This document shows positions 37,242 to 46,368 of a stretch of 64,000 nt of DNA, one piece after another; the stretch's first letter is position 1, and every line of letters starts with the position of its first letter. Source of the stretch: an uncultured Nodularia sp. (lineage in GTDB: Bacteria > Cyanobacteriota > Cyanobacteriia > Cyanobacteriales > Nostocaceae); assembly GCA_903911355.1 (NCBI GenBank), contig CAIWDD010000005.1, forward strand, positions 1 to 64,000, written 5' to 3'. Made by a program: the position numbers and the translations under genes. The notes under the pieces were generated by a model. That model worked only from the letters and a program-made list of their open reading frames with translations. It was not told the origin of the DNA and ran no database searches.

Positions 37242-37424
37242 ATGGACTTACAGACGATAAAAGAACGAATTGCCGTGGTTACTAACAAACGCGAGTACCT
37301 CCTAAGCCTTTTGGAGCAGCCAAACTTAGGAACTCTGAGAATTGATGTTAACCAGGCTTTGGAAGAAATGGATGATTTAATTGATGAATTTAAGCGGACT
37401 TTTCCAGAGACCGATAATAATTAG
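37242..37424 (+). CDS. Small conserved acidic protein
   Basis: A 60-residue protein, MDLQTIKERIAVVTNKREYL onward, predicted as two helices (residues 3-25 and 34-52) with an acidic C-terminus (EEMDDLIDEFKRTFPETDNN). Composition and helix pattern suggest a small coiled-coil or adaptor protein of a conserved cyanobacterial type. I do not recognise a family. There is no signal peptide. Confidence 0.65.
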   Translation: MDLQTIKERIAVVTNKREYLLSLLEQPNLGTLRIDVNQALEEMDDLIDEFKRTFPETDNN

Positions 37425-37609
37425 GCTAAACTGACTAGATCAAAACATATAGCAGCGTTAGTTAAACCGTGATTTAACGGATAAACTGGCGCTGTTTGCC
37501 TATAATCACAATCTTCTTGCTGTATTCTAGATATATATTTTACTAAGAGCCCGTTAGTTTGCAAACAACTTGATAAGATGATTGCTTCTAACTTATCGAT
37601 TCCTGGCAT
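37421..37609 (-). CDS. Doubtful small ORF downstream of the response regulator
   Basis: A 62-codon frame beginning inside the last codons of the response regulator gene (17-base overlap) and ending 4 bases into the convergent small gene. It lacks a recognisable family, and its start overlaps a coding end, which could be translational coupling or simply an open frame in a short spacer. I lean to chance. Confidence 0.3.
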   Translation of the reverse strand: MPGIDKLEAIILSSCLQTNGLLVKYISRIQQEDCDYRQTAPVYPLNHGLTNAAICFDLVSLA

Positions 37610-37997
37610 TTTCTCCTAACTGCGCAACCAGAGCAATAAGTTTAGTAGTAGGAATATCTTTGGGAGAAACATAGTCAAAATTGGCTGTGGTCTTAGCATT
37701 GAACAGATTTGCGTCTTCCACTGAAGAATAAGCTAGTATCTGAGTTTTAGGAGATATTGCTTTAATATGACTAGAAGCAAGCCAACCATCCATAACGGGC
37801 ATTTGTAAATCTAGAATAATTACATCAGGTTGGTAGCTTTTCAGCATTTCTATAGCTTCTTGACCATTGCAGGCTAACCCCACTACCTGGAGATTTTCCT
37901 GATTAGAAAAAGCCAATTTTAGACTTAACCGTGTAAGTTCGTGATCATCAACAATCAGAACACGCAATGTCACAGATTCACAGAAAAAAGTTAACAT
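37593..37997 (-). CDS. Single-domain response regulator (receiver only)
   Basis: A 134-residue CheY-like protein with the acidic pair in VLIVDDHELTRLSL, the phosphoacceptor Asp in DVIILDLQMPVMDGW, a Ser at the usual Thr/Ser position (LAYSSVED), and the conserved Lys in YVSPKDIP. The sequence style is that of NarL-type receivers, but the LuxR helix-turn-helix output domain is absent, so the protein ends after the receiver. It could be a phosphorelay shuttle or protein-interaction switch. No kinase is immediately adjacent; sasA and a histidine kinase at 40508 lie within 3 kb. Confidence 0.88.
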   Translation of the reverse strand: MLTFFCESVTLRVLIVDDHELTRLSLKLAFSNQENLQVVGLACNGQEAIEMLKSYQPDVIILDLQMPVMDGWLASSHIKAISPKTQILAYSSVEDANLFNAKTTANFDYVSPKDIPTTKLIALVAQLGENARNR

Positions 37998-38154
37998 TTA
38001 AGGTAATGAAAAATACTGGCAACATTCCTTATAGTTTATGGTAAGACGCAAGAGAAATCACTCTATCTTATGGTTGAGGAAGATTTGTTGTCGATAGTAA
38101 TTCATGAGTCTATTTATTCACGAATTAAGTTTCATACTTAGGAAATAAAGTTGA

Positions 38155-40365
38155 CTATTTGTCTGTGTAATAGTAACTTTTTTTGGAATCAATCAGGTTT
38201 GAGGCTATACTACTTGAACTTAATGCCATATTTAGCAAAGTTGTTTGGGAACTGGTGGCTGGACAGTCATCACCAGGACGGCGTTGGATATAAGTACCAT
38301 CAGATTGTAATTCCCAGGCTTGACGATTATCTGCTAGCATAATTCCCAAAATTTCTTGCAAATCTTTAGCAATATCTGGATCTTTAATTGGAGTAATTAC
38401 TTCAACTCGTCGATCTAAGTTCCGCCTCATCCAATCAGCACTCCCAATGTAAATTTCCTCCTGTCCGTTGTTATGGAAATAATAAATGCGAGAATGTTCT
38501 AAGAAGCGGCCGATAATGCTAATTACGCGAATATTTTCACTGATGTTTTTTAGTCCTGGGCGCAAACAGCAAATACCCCGAATAATCAGATCAATTTCCA
38601 CTCCAGCTCCAGAAGCTGCGTATAAAGTAGCGATAATCTGCGGATCTACAAGGGAGTTCATTTTGGCGACAATGCGCCCAGAAAAACCATTTTGAACATT
38701 TTCTATTTCCCGATGAATTAAGCCTAAAAAGCGATCGCGCATATTCACAGGTGCGACTAGTACTTCCCGGTACGATTTTTGCCGAGAATAGCCTGTCAAA
38801 AAGTTAAATAAGTCTGTGATATCCGCGCCTAATTCTTCCCGACAGGTAAATAATCCCAAATCGGTATACAAGCGGGCTGTTTTAGGATTATAGTTACCGG
38901 TACCTATATGTATATAGCGGCGCATCCGGTCTTTTTCTCGTCGTACGACCATCACGGTTTTGCAATGGGTTTTCAGCCCTACTAAACCGTAGACAACATG
39001 TACACCGACTCTTTCTAAACTCCTGGCCCAGTAGATATTATTTTCCTCATCAAACCGCGCTTTTAATTCCACTAGTACAGATACTTGCTTACCATTTTCT
39101 GCAGCTGCAATTAAGGCTTTTACTATGGGGGAGTCGCCAGAAGTGCGGTAAAGGGTCATCTTGATTGCTAGGACATTCGGGTCATAGGCTGCATGGGTAA
39201 TAAAGTTAACCACTGTTGAGGAAAAGGATTGATATGGATGGTGTACCAACAAGTCTTTTTCCCGAATCACCGCAAAAAAGTCTTGACCTTCTTCTAGTTC
39301 CAAGGCCTCTGAGTTTAAACTGGGTTCTTTTAACCTTTGGAGGCGTGAAGGTACTACAGACTGACGTGGGGGTTCTTTAAGTTCGGCTAATGGTAAAGCC
39401 ATAAAATACATTAAATCCCGGAGTCCTAAAAGACCATCAACCTCATAAAGATCATTTTCGGTTAACTCCAAATCTTGCAGCAACCGAGAACGTATTGGCT
39501 CAGGAGTGTGGGATTTAATTTCTAGTCTGACAGTCGTCCCCCCCATACGCCGTTTGCGTAGTTCCTGTTCAATAGCTAATAGTAGGTCATCGGCTTCATC
39601 CTCTTCTAAAGCCAAATCAGCATCGCGGGTAATACGGAAGGGGTGGTATTCTTGTATATTCATGCCTGGAAATAGAAATTCCAGGTTATGGGCGATCGCC
39701 TGTTCTAGGGGTACACCAGTCCAGTGAGCAGTTTCTCCACTTTCAGAAATCCCTAACTCTGGTGGTATGGGCACAAATCGCGGTAAGACACTGGGGACTT
39801 TTACCCGGGCAAAAAATTCTTCCTCACTGTCCGGATTTTGGACTACAACCGCTAAATTTAGGCTGAGATTAGAAATAAAAGGGAAAGGATGGCTAGGGTC
39901 AACAGCTAAGGGAGTGAGAACCGGAAAGATTTGTTCTTCAAAGTAGTTATCTAAGTAAGTCCGTTGTTTTTGATTTAAGTTGATGTAGTCTAGTATGTGA
40001 ATACCGTGACTAGCTAGCAAAGGTTGTAGAACCTGTTGAAATTGTTGGTGCTGTCTTGTCACCTCGGGAGTGAGAGTCGAGCGAATATCGTCTAGTTGTT
40101 GTTGCGGTGTGCGACCATCGGGAGTTAACTGAGAAACTTTTGCTTCTACCTGTTGCTTTAAAGCTGCAACCCGCACCATGAAGAATTCATCTAAGTTGGC
40201 GCTGAAGATGGCCAAAAATTTTAATCGTTCTAGAAGCAGTGTCCGGGGGTCACAGGCTTCGTGCAGTACACGACTGTTAAATTCTAACCAGCTTAACTCA
40301 CGGTTAATGTAATATTGTGGATCGTTTAAATCAATGGGATGAGGGCTCTTTTTTGATTTCGGCAT
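38155..40365 (-). CDS. ppk1: Polyphosphate kinase 1
   Basis: A 736-residue PPK1 that polymerises ATP gamma-phosphate into polyphosphate. The four-domain layout is visible: N-terminal YINRELSWLEFNSRVLHEA, the head domain, then the two phospholipase-D-like catalytic domains with the nucleotide-binding TLYRTSGDSPIVKALIAAA and the phospho-His regions VYGLVGLKTHCKTVMVVRR and HIGTGNYNPKTARLYTDLG. The C-terminal IYIGSADWMRRNLDRRVEV is typical. It is divergent from the histidine kinase gene; no Pho box was recognised in the intervening region, so phosphate control is not established here. Confidence 0.97.
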   Translation of the reverse strand: MPKSKKSPHPIDLNDPQYYINRELSWLEFNSRVLHEACDPRTLLLERLKFLAIFSANLDEFFMVRVAALKQQVEAKVSQLTPDGRTPQQQLDDIRSTLTPEVTRQHQQFQQVLQPLLASHGIHILDYINLNQKQRTYLDNYFEEQIFPVLTPLAVDPSHPFPFISNLSLNLAVVVQNPDSEEEFFARVKVPSVLPRFVPIPPELGISESGETAHWTGVPLEQAIAHNLEFLFPGMNIQEYHPFRITRDADLALEEDEADDLLLAIEQELRKRRMGGTTVRLEIKSHTPEPIRSRLLQDLELTENDLYEVDGLLGLRDLMYFMALPLAELKEPPRQSVVPSRLQRLKEPSLNSEALELEEGQDFFAVIREKDLLVHHPYQSFSSTVVNFITHAAYDPNVLAIKMTLYRTSGDSPIVKALIAAAENGKQVSVLVELKARFDEENNIYWARSLERVGVHVVYGLVGLKTHCKTVMVVRREKDRMRRYIHIGTGNYNPKTARLYTDLGLFTCREELGADITDLFNFLTGYSRQKSYREVLVAPVNMRDRFLGLIHREIENVQNGFSGRIVAKMNSLVDPQIIATLYAASGAGVEIDLIIRGICCLRPGLKNISENIRVISIIGRFLEHSRIYYFHNNGQEEIYIGSADWMRRNLDRRVEVITPIKDPDIAKDLQEILGIMLADNRQAWELQSDGTYIQRRPGDDCPATSSQTTLLNMALSSSSIASNLIDSKKSYYYTDK

Positions 40366-40507
40366 AACGATCTCAGTTTAGGTAGATTAAGCTCTACATC
40401 TAGGGACAATAAATATATTAGATTAATTAGGGCATAAGTGAAACTATCTAGTTAGGAATAATTTAAGATTCAAATAGGAGAACTACAGACTTTCTTTGTT
40501 TTGCCAA

Positions 40508-41941
40508 ATGTTTCAAGCTACTCGCCGCCGTCTGGCACTCTGGTACACTGCCGTCACTGCGGTATTATTGTTGCTATTTGCCAGTGGTGTATATTTATAT
40601 TTCCGCAATACATTAATTGAGCGCATTGATGATACCCTCAATCACGTGGTGGAAATTGTCGAGCGATCGCTTGTGATTTCAACGGTGAATGGGGAAGCTG
40701 GACAATTTCAGATTAATTTAGAAGCAAGTTTTCGCGATAATGCTATGACGGTGGAAGATGACCACATTGACCTAGAGTGGTTTAGTCCCACCGGTCAATT
40801 AATCTGGTCAACCCTATCATCACCCCTAAACATTCCCATTCATGGTAACCATCTTGGTGAAACCGTCCGGGTAATTAAACAGGATATCTGGGGAGAAGCG
40901 GAGACTGATCACTCAGTAGTCTTGCTGCGACAAGTTACCCAGCGTGTGGAAAAAGGACGGCAAGTATTAGGATATCTGCGTGTTAGTCATCCCTGGTTTG
41001 AAGTTACTAAACCCAGTCGTCAGTTAATTATTGATTTGGCTTTAGGTACTTGGTTGATGGTTTTGTCTGTGGGAGCAAGTGGCTGGTTTCTTTCAGGTAA
41101 AGCGATGGAACCGGTGGGGGAATCCTACCAACGCCTCAAACAATTCACTGCTGATGCTTCTCACGAACTCCGAAGTCCCATTACTTTGATTCAAACTAAT
41201 GTCCAAGTTGCCCTAGCTGATTTAGAACTGGCAGAATCACAAAATACGACTATTGTCAACTATCGCCAACAGTTAAAAGTGGTGGAACGGCTTACCCAGC
41301 GCTTGGGTAAGCTAGTCAATGATTTATTGTTTTTAGCCAGACAAGACAGTGGGATCAGCAAAAATGTTTTTTCCTCTTGTCCTTTGGATGCTTTGCTGAT
41401 GGAAGTAGTGGAAGAACAACAATTATTAGCTAGGGAAAGAAAAATTACTTTAACGTTGGATTTGGTTGATCCCCCCACTGGGGAAATCTCCGCGGAATTA
41501 CTGGAAAATTGGTTTACATTTCCGGGCCAATGGGATCAACTCGTACGGTTATTTACAAATTTGATTAGTAATGCTTTGCAATACACCCCATCTGAGGGAC
41601 AGGTATCTGTACATTTGTCCCGTATTGAGGGAAGCAATCGCGGTTCTAAACTTCGTCATGGAACAGCGGTATTACAAATTAAAGTTACTGATACGGGAAT
41701 TGGTATTCCGTCCGAAGCCCTACCCCGTTTATTTGACCGTTTTTATCGGGTAGATCCAGCACGTACCCATAAGACAGCAAACACAAATACAGAAACTTCT
41801 ACCGGTTCAGGATTGGGATTAGCGATCGCAGCGGCGATTGTGGAACATCATCAAGGTCATCTACAGGTTGAAAGCAATATTGGTAAAGGTACAATTTTTA
41901 CTGTCACTTTACCAATCAGTCTTATGACTCATGACTTATGA
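40508..41941 (+). CDS. Membrane sensor histidine kinase
   Basis: A kinase of about 477 residues from the ATG at 40508 (a TTG at 40496 adds four residues). Two membrane helices (residues 10-32, LALWYTAVTAVLLLLFASGVYLY, and 180-198) flank a 140-residue extracytoplasmic sensor domain. The cytoplasmic part has HisKA TADASHELRSPITLIQ with the phospho-His, then N box NLISNALQYTP, G1 DTGIGIPSEALPRLF and G2 GSGLGLAIAAAI. A HAMP domain is not evident between the second helix and HisKA. The stimulus is unknown, and no cognate response regulator is adjacent on this strand; the single-domain regulator at 37593 is a candidate only. Confidence 0.9.
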   Translation: MFQATRRRLALWYTAVTAVLLLLFASGVYLYFRNTLIERIDDTLNHVVEIVERSLVISTVNGEAGQFQINLEASFRDNAMTVEDDHIDLEWFSPTGQLIWSTLSSPLNIPIHGNHLGETVRVIKQDIWGEAETDHSVVLLRQVTQRVEKGRQVLGYLRVSHPWFEVTKPSRQLIIDLALGTWLMVLSVGASGWFLSGKAMEPVGESYQRLKQFTADASHELRSPITLIQTNVQVALADLELAESQNTTIVNYRQQLKVVERLTQRLGKLVNDLLFLARQDSGISKNVFSSCPLDALLMEVVEEQQLLARERKITLTLDLVDPPTGEISAELLENWFTFPGQWDQLVRLFTNLISNALQYTPSEGQVSVHLSRIEGSNRGSKLRHGTAVLQIKVTDTGIGIPSEALPRLFDRFYRVDPARTHKTANTNTETSTGSGLGLAIAAAIVEHHQGHLQVESNIGKGTIFTVTLPISLMTHDL

Positions 41942-41968
41942 ATGGTCAATGTATTTTGTCTGAGAAAC

Positions 41969-42135
41969 AGAGGTTGTTTTATAACTTTTCAACAGGGAAC
42001 AGGGAACAGGGAACAGGGAAGGATTGGGGAACACACCGAAACAATAAAATCCAGTCATCTCCCCTTACAAGGGGAGGTTAGGGTGAGGTCAAACAATATT
42101 TGATACACTAATCACACCTTTTAAAACATCCTCTG
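41969..42135 (-). mobile_element. Repeat element copy B (inverted relative to copy A)
   Basis: Boundaries AGAGGTTGTTTT at 41969 and AAACATCCTCT ending at 42135 are imperfect terminal inverted repeats. The reverse complement matches copy A (31031-31322) over the outer 110 bases, including ACTGGATTTTA and the CCCTTGTAAGGGG hairpin. The heptamer part is short here: about four GGGAACA units at 41992-42020 against many in copy A. Flanking GAGAAAC and GAGAAC (left 41962, right 42136) may be a target duplication. Confidence 0.65.
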
Positions 42136-42407
42136 AGAACGTCAATTATTAATTATGTAATTACATCACCCCTGGGGTTTAAATGATGGTGTGATCTCAT
42201 TTTTATTTCTATCCTCTAGTTAGATTAAGCAACTAAAGTTAATTGTTAAATTGGAATCATTGATGAATTGCCATTGATATATTTTTTTGGTGATTTTAAA
42301 AATATTATTTGGGGTATAGCTACGCAACGCAACCCATCAGGCAAAGTTTACCTAAATTACCCAGTAAAATCTTATAGCCAAAAGTGCGGATTTTTTAGGA
42401 GTTAATC

Positions 42408-43229
42408 ATGAATAAAAATCAGCAACCAATTCGCAAGTATACTGGACTTTTCGGCGTTATTTGCAGCGGATTACTCATTGGTGCGCCGCTGATTTCTACC
42501 AAGGTAGTAGCACAGCAACCGACTTCCCAGGTTAACCCTTGTCCCGGTATTTACTACGAAGAACCACACAACAACCGGGTTGTAGTACCACAGGGATGTC
42601 CTCCCAATGCCTTCACCCGGAAACTACAAGCCGAAGGGCAGCTTCCCTTTGTCCCTCCAACTCTTCCACCCAGTGAAATGCCGCTAGGTGTTGGGGGAGA
42701 AGCACCGGATTCGGATACTTTAGGACTGAATCCTTGCCCGGGTATTTATTATGAAGAACCATATAATACTAGAAATGTTGTACCTCCGGGATGTCCGCCA
42801 AATGCTATGACGCAACAACTTTTAGTACAGGGTATTCCGCCAGAGTCAGCTGTACTGGCCCGTCCACCAATGATCGCTATTGAACCACCTCCATCAGAAG
42901 AACAACAACCACCGAGCGCCGAGATTAGTCTGGCTAATGGTATGGTTGAGATCACATTGGTGAATGATACTGGGGCTAATATCACTTATGAAGTAATCGG
43001 TGATACTCCACCGCGATCGCTTGAAGGTCAATCAGAGGTAACATTACAAGATTTGGCTGCGCCAGTGACTGTGACATTTTTCCGCGAGGATGGGGGGCTG
43101 CTGGAAGTAACACCTGAACCCTCTAGGAAAGAAGGGGTAATGCAGCTGACATTTAATGAAACTAGTGATCTGGGAGAAGATAAGAATACAGTGCGGATTC
43201 AAGACGACGGTACTGTAATGTTGAACTAA
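42408..43229 (+). CDS. Exported protein with duplicated NPCPGIYYEEP motif
   Basis: A 273-residue protein. An N-terminal signal (SGLLIGAPLISTKVVAQQ, cleavage after about residue 35) leads into two near-identical 35-residue modules: NPCPGIYYEEPHNNRVVVPQG near residue 42 and NPCPGIYYEEPYNTRNVVPPG near 107, each with two Cys that could pair. A Pro-rich linker and a C-terminal beta-rich region (VEITLVNDTGANITYEVIGD, LQDLAAPVTVTFFREDGG) follow. I recognise a recurrent cyanobacterial exported family but no function. An upstream AGGAG gives a ribosome site. Confidence 0.78.
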   Translation: MNKNQQPIRKYTGLFGVICSGLLIGAPLISTKVVAQQPTSQVNPCPGIYYEEPHNNRVVVPQGCPPNAFTRKLQAEGQLPFVPPTLPPSEMPLGVGGEAPDSDTLGLNPCPGIYYEEPYNTRNVVPPGCPPNAMTQQLLVQGIPPESAVLARPPMIAIEPPPSEEQQPPSAEISLANGMVEITLVNDTGANITYEVIGDTPPRSLEGQSEVTLQDLAAPVTVTFFREDGGLLEVTPEPSRKEGVMQLTFNETSDLGEDKNTVRIQDDGTVMLN

Positions 43230-43435
43230 AATGTTGAACTAAACCACTGATTCAGGGATGCTAGACTTTTTTGGTCAAATGCGGCAAATCTCACCATATT
43301 AAACCTCTGCCCGCCAATTAACAATATGGAGTTTTGCGTCTATGATAGCAGCTGATAAACTAGAAAGTAAGACTTAAATTTAGTTCTCAGCGAGAATAAT
43401 ACAAGCCGCTCCCTTATATAATCTTTGGTTTATTC

Positions 43436-44032
43436 ATGGTTATAGTAGCTAACGTGATGCCTTTCTTGTTCACCCCTCTGACTTTAGGCTCTTTTTTGTC
43501 TTCTCTGCCTTTGGATAGCTTATTTTCCACCCAAGGCATTATGGTGATGTTACTGGCTGCTTATGCGGGCGCTATGTGGATGTTTCTCACTAGTGCGCCA
43601 AAAGTACACACAATTATGGTGTCTGACTTGGAAATTGCTCGACAGTTTTATGAAGGGCTGCTAGATTTGCCCGCGGCGGAAGTACCTTTACACTATTACT
43701 ACAACTACGAACAAACTCTTGGTACAACTGGTATTGACCCATTGTATATGTCTACTAGTCCCAGCTGGTCTAACAAGGCTATGAATAATGCTAATGAGGG
43801 ACTGTGGTATCAGATGAAGAAAAATACTCAGTTACATGTCATTAGGGGGGCTAGTTTGGGTAGTAAGAATCAGCAGCGTCACGTTTGTTTTGACCGGGAT
43901 TGCCTGGATATGATTCTATTGCGGGTGGAAATGCGCGGTTTAAAGTTGAAGATTCGCAACCAAAAGCCCCTGAATTTTTTGGTAAAGGACTATGAGGGGC
44001 GGGTTATTGAAATAGCGGAAGTAGCAAATTAA
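43436..44032 (+). CDS. Membrane-anchored VOC (glyoxalase-like) protein
   Basis: A 198-residue protein with a hydrophobic N-terminal region (residues 5-55, including GIMVMLLAAYAGAMWMFL) followed by a single VOC half-module (VHTIMVSDLEIARQFYEGLLDLP, RHVCFDRDCLDMILLRVEMRG, VKDYEGRVIEIAEV). VOC proteins bind metals and small substrates. The His and Glu positions in HTIMVSD and GRVIEIAE could be ligands, but the substrate is unknown. The N-terminal helices suggest a membrane-tethered cytoplasmic domain. Confidence 0.8.
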   Translation: MVIVANVMPFLFTPLTLGSFLSSLPLDSLFSTQGIMVMLLAAYAGAMWMFLTSAPKVHTIMVSDLEIARQFYEGLLDLPAAEVPLHYYYNYEQTLGTTGIDPLYMSTSPSWSNKAMNNANEGLWYQMKKNTQLHVIRGASLGSKNQQRHVCFDRDCLDMILLRVEMRGLKLKIRNQKPLNFLVKDYEGRVIEIAEVAN

Positions 44033-44193
44033 TCAGGAATTAGGCAAAACACCATTTTCTCTGTGTTCTCTGTGGCTCTGTGGTTGATCACCGATAGCGT
44101 AGCCTGGCGTAAGCCACTTGAACTAAATTAATTATCCACAGATGAACACAGATCAAAAAGATGCCTACATGGGTGGAGATATTACCAGTTGTT

Positions 44194-45711
44194 CTAGTCC
44201 GTTCCTGATTTAGCTGATTCTGGCTTAAGTAGGGGAAAGGCGATCGCATCGCGTATACTGGCACAGTCAGTCAGTAACATCACTAACCTATCAATACCAA
44301 TACCTAAACCACCAGTGGGAGGCATTCCATATTCTAAAGCAGTGATAAAGTCTTCATCTATACCTTGAGCTTCTAAGTTACCAGCAGCTTTTAACGCTGC
44401 TTGAGCTTCTAAACGTTCTCTTTGGTCTATTGGGTCTGTGAGTTCTGAGAAGCTATTAGCAGTTTCACGCCCGACGATAAATAATTCAAACCGTTCTACC
44501 AAACCCGGATGGGAACGATGGGGTTTAGCTAGGGGTGAAATTTCCACTGGATAATCTATGACAAAGGTAGGCTGAATTAATTTTTCTTCTATTTTTTGTT
44601 CAAAGGCTTCGTTTAAAAGTTTGCCGATTGTTGCTGCATCTTCTATACCTTGAAGCGCCGCATTTTTACTTGCAGCTCTCGCTTCTTCCAATGTAGAAAA
44701 AGAATTGAAATCTAAGCCTGTATGTTCTCTAACTAAATCATGCATTGTCACCCGTCGCCAAGGTGGTGATAAATCTATCTGTGTCCCTTGGTAAGTAATT
44801 TGTAATGTTCCGAGAACTTCTTGGGCTACGGTGGTAATAATTCCCTCTGTGAGGGCCATCATATCATGGTAATCCGCGTAGGCTTGGTAAACTTCAACAG
44901 AGGTAAATTCGGGATTATGGCGAGTCGATACTCCCTCATTCCGGAAAATGCGCCCTAATTCAAATACCTTTTCAAAACCACCGACAATCAACCGCTTTAA
45001 ATGAAGTTCGGTGGCAATTCGCAGATACAACTCCATTTCTAAGGTGTTGTGGTAAGTGATAAAGGGACGCGCATCAGCACCGCCAGCCTCACTTTGTAAA
45101 ACCGGAGTTTCAATTTCCAGAAAATCCCGTTCTTCTAGGTAGCGGCGAATTCCGGCGGTAATTTGGGCGCGACGGCGGAAAGTTTGCCGCACTTCGGGGT
45201 TGACAATTAAATCTACATAGCGTTGACGGTAGCGTTTAGCAACATCGGTTAAACCATGCCACTTGTCTGGTAGGGGTAACAGGGATTTGGTGAGGATGCT
45301 GTATTCTTTGACGTAGACAGATAATTCGCCCTTTTCAGTCCGTTTAATAGTACCTCTGGCTCCCAGAATGTCACCTGTATCTATGAGTTGTTTGAGATGG
45401 GTGAAAGCTTCGCCATCAACATCTGCCATCCATTCTTGGATCCGATTTTTTTCGAGATAAAGTTGAATAGCGCCAGTTTCATCTTGTAGGGTGAAGAAAG
45501 CCAGTTTACCGAAAACCCGACGCGCCATAATACGGCCAGCAACGGCAACATCTAAATTAACTTCTTCACCATTGGGTAAGTCGGCAAATTTTTCTTGTAA
45601 TTCTGCTGTGTGATGGGTGGACTCCCAACGATAGGCGTAGGGGTTAGCTCCTAGCTGCTTGAGTTGGTTGACTTTTTCCAGCCTGGCGGCACGGATATCT
45701 TCTTCGGACAT
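44194..45711 (-). CDS. lysS: Lysyl-tRNA synthetase, class II
   Basis: A 505-residue class IIb synthetase. The N-terminal OB-fold anticodon domain (residues 50-165, [24 protein letters not shown]) is followed by the catalytic domain with motif 1 ([23 protein letters not shown] area), motif 2 ([20 protein letters not shown]) and motif 3 ([15 protein letters not shown]). It charges tRNA-Lys. An unusual small domain-like insertion after motif 2 is within the normal range. It is upstream, on the same strand, of no other close gene; an exported protein follows 64 bp beyond its start on the same strand. Confidence 0.97.
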   Translation of the reverse strand: MSEEDIRAARLEKVNQLKQLGANPYAYRWESTHHTAELQEKFADLPNGEEVNLDVAVAGRIMARRVFGKLAFFTLQDETGAIQLYLEKNRIQEWMADVDGEAFTHLKQLIDTGDILGARGTIKRTEKGELSVYVKEYSILTKSLLPLPDKWHGLTDVAKRYRQRYVDLIVNPEVRQTFRRRAQITAGIRRYLEERDFLEIETPVLQSEAGGADARPFITYHNTLEMELYLRIATELHLKRLIVGGFEKVFELGRIFRNEGVSTRHNPEFTSVEVYQAYADYHDMMALTEGIITTVAQEVLGTLQITYQGTQIDLSPPWRRVTMHDLVREHTGLDFNSFSTLEEARAASKNAALQGIEDAATIGKLLNEAFEQKIEEKLIQPTFVIDYPVEISPLAKPHRSHPGLVERFELFIVGRETANSFSELTDPIDQRERLEAQAALKAAGNLEAQGIDEDFITALEYGMPPTGGLGIGIDRLVMLLTDCASIRDAIAFPLLKPESAKSGTD

Positions 45712-45774
45712 GGTAAGGGACTAAATAGGGCAACATATATTATAGATGCTGGAAAAGTTCACAGTCATAGATAT

Positions 45775-46206
45775 TTATAGTGAATACCGAGAGGAAATGG
45801 CCTGCATCTTCAGGTCAGCCAACTCTAGGATCCTATTTATCAGGTCTTTTTGTTCTGGTGGTAAATTCAGTTTTTTTAAACCCTGATTGATGTCGTCACC
45901 AGAGCGCATATTTTCAGCCAGTTTTGCTCGCTGGGAGGTATTTAATATTGCCACTATGTCTTTATTTCTTCTCTGACGTACAGCCTGGACTTGTTGTTGC
46001 TGCTGTGGTGTGTTCATGGAGTGTGTGGGAGAGATGTTAGTATCCCAAAATAAGCTAGGATCAGTATTTTTAGTGGTTTGGGAAATAATGATACTAGGGA
46101 TAGACTTGTTTTGGATGGGTTGGGCCAAGGCAATTCCCGGAATTAAGATTACAAAGGCGCAAATAGTGGCGAGTATTGATAGTCGTTTGATCAGCTGAAC
46201 TGCCAT
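45775..46206 (-). CDS. Small exported Spy/CpxP-like protein
   Basis: A 143-residue protein with an N-terminal signal peptide (LSILATICAFVILIPGIALAQ, cleavage near residue 29). The mature part has a Gln-rich start and a helical region (RRNKDIVAILNTSQRAKLAENMRSG, LNLPPEQKDLINRILELADLK) whose repeated Arg/Leu and LXXXQ-like pattern resembles periplasmic Spy/CpxP folds that bind unfolded proteins or metals. The similarity is by pattern only. It lies directly upstream of lysS on the same strand. Confidence 0.68.
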   Translation of the reverse strand: MAVQLIKRLSILATICAFVILIPGIALAQPIQNKSIPSIIISQTTKNTDPSLFWDTNISPTHSMNTPQQQQQVQAVRQRRNKDIVAILNTSQRAKLAENMRSGDDINQGLKKLNLPPEQKDLINRILELADLKMQAISSRYSL

Positions 46207-46368
46207 ATTAAAAAAAATTCTTATTTAGATGCATTGCCAAAGTTAAACAAATCAATATCTAATGGCTATGAGAGTAAGTTATGGGGTAGGTCTCATATTC
46301 ATTCTGAAGATTTAAGGAATTTTCAAGTTTGAGTGCTTGAATTTTGCTAAAAATTAGTCATGATTTGG

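Noticed and set aside
44090-44125. GCGTAGCCTGGCGTAAGCCA-type sequence after the VOC gene
   Set aside because: It resembles a short interspersed repeat common in Nostocales, but only one copy is visible here, so no element was called.
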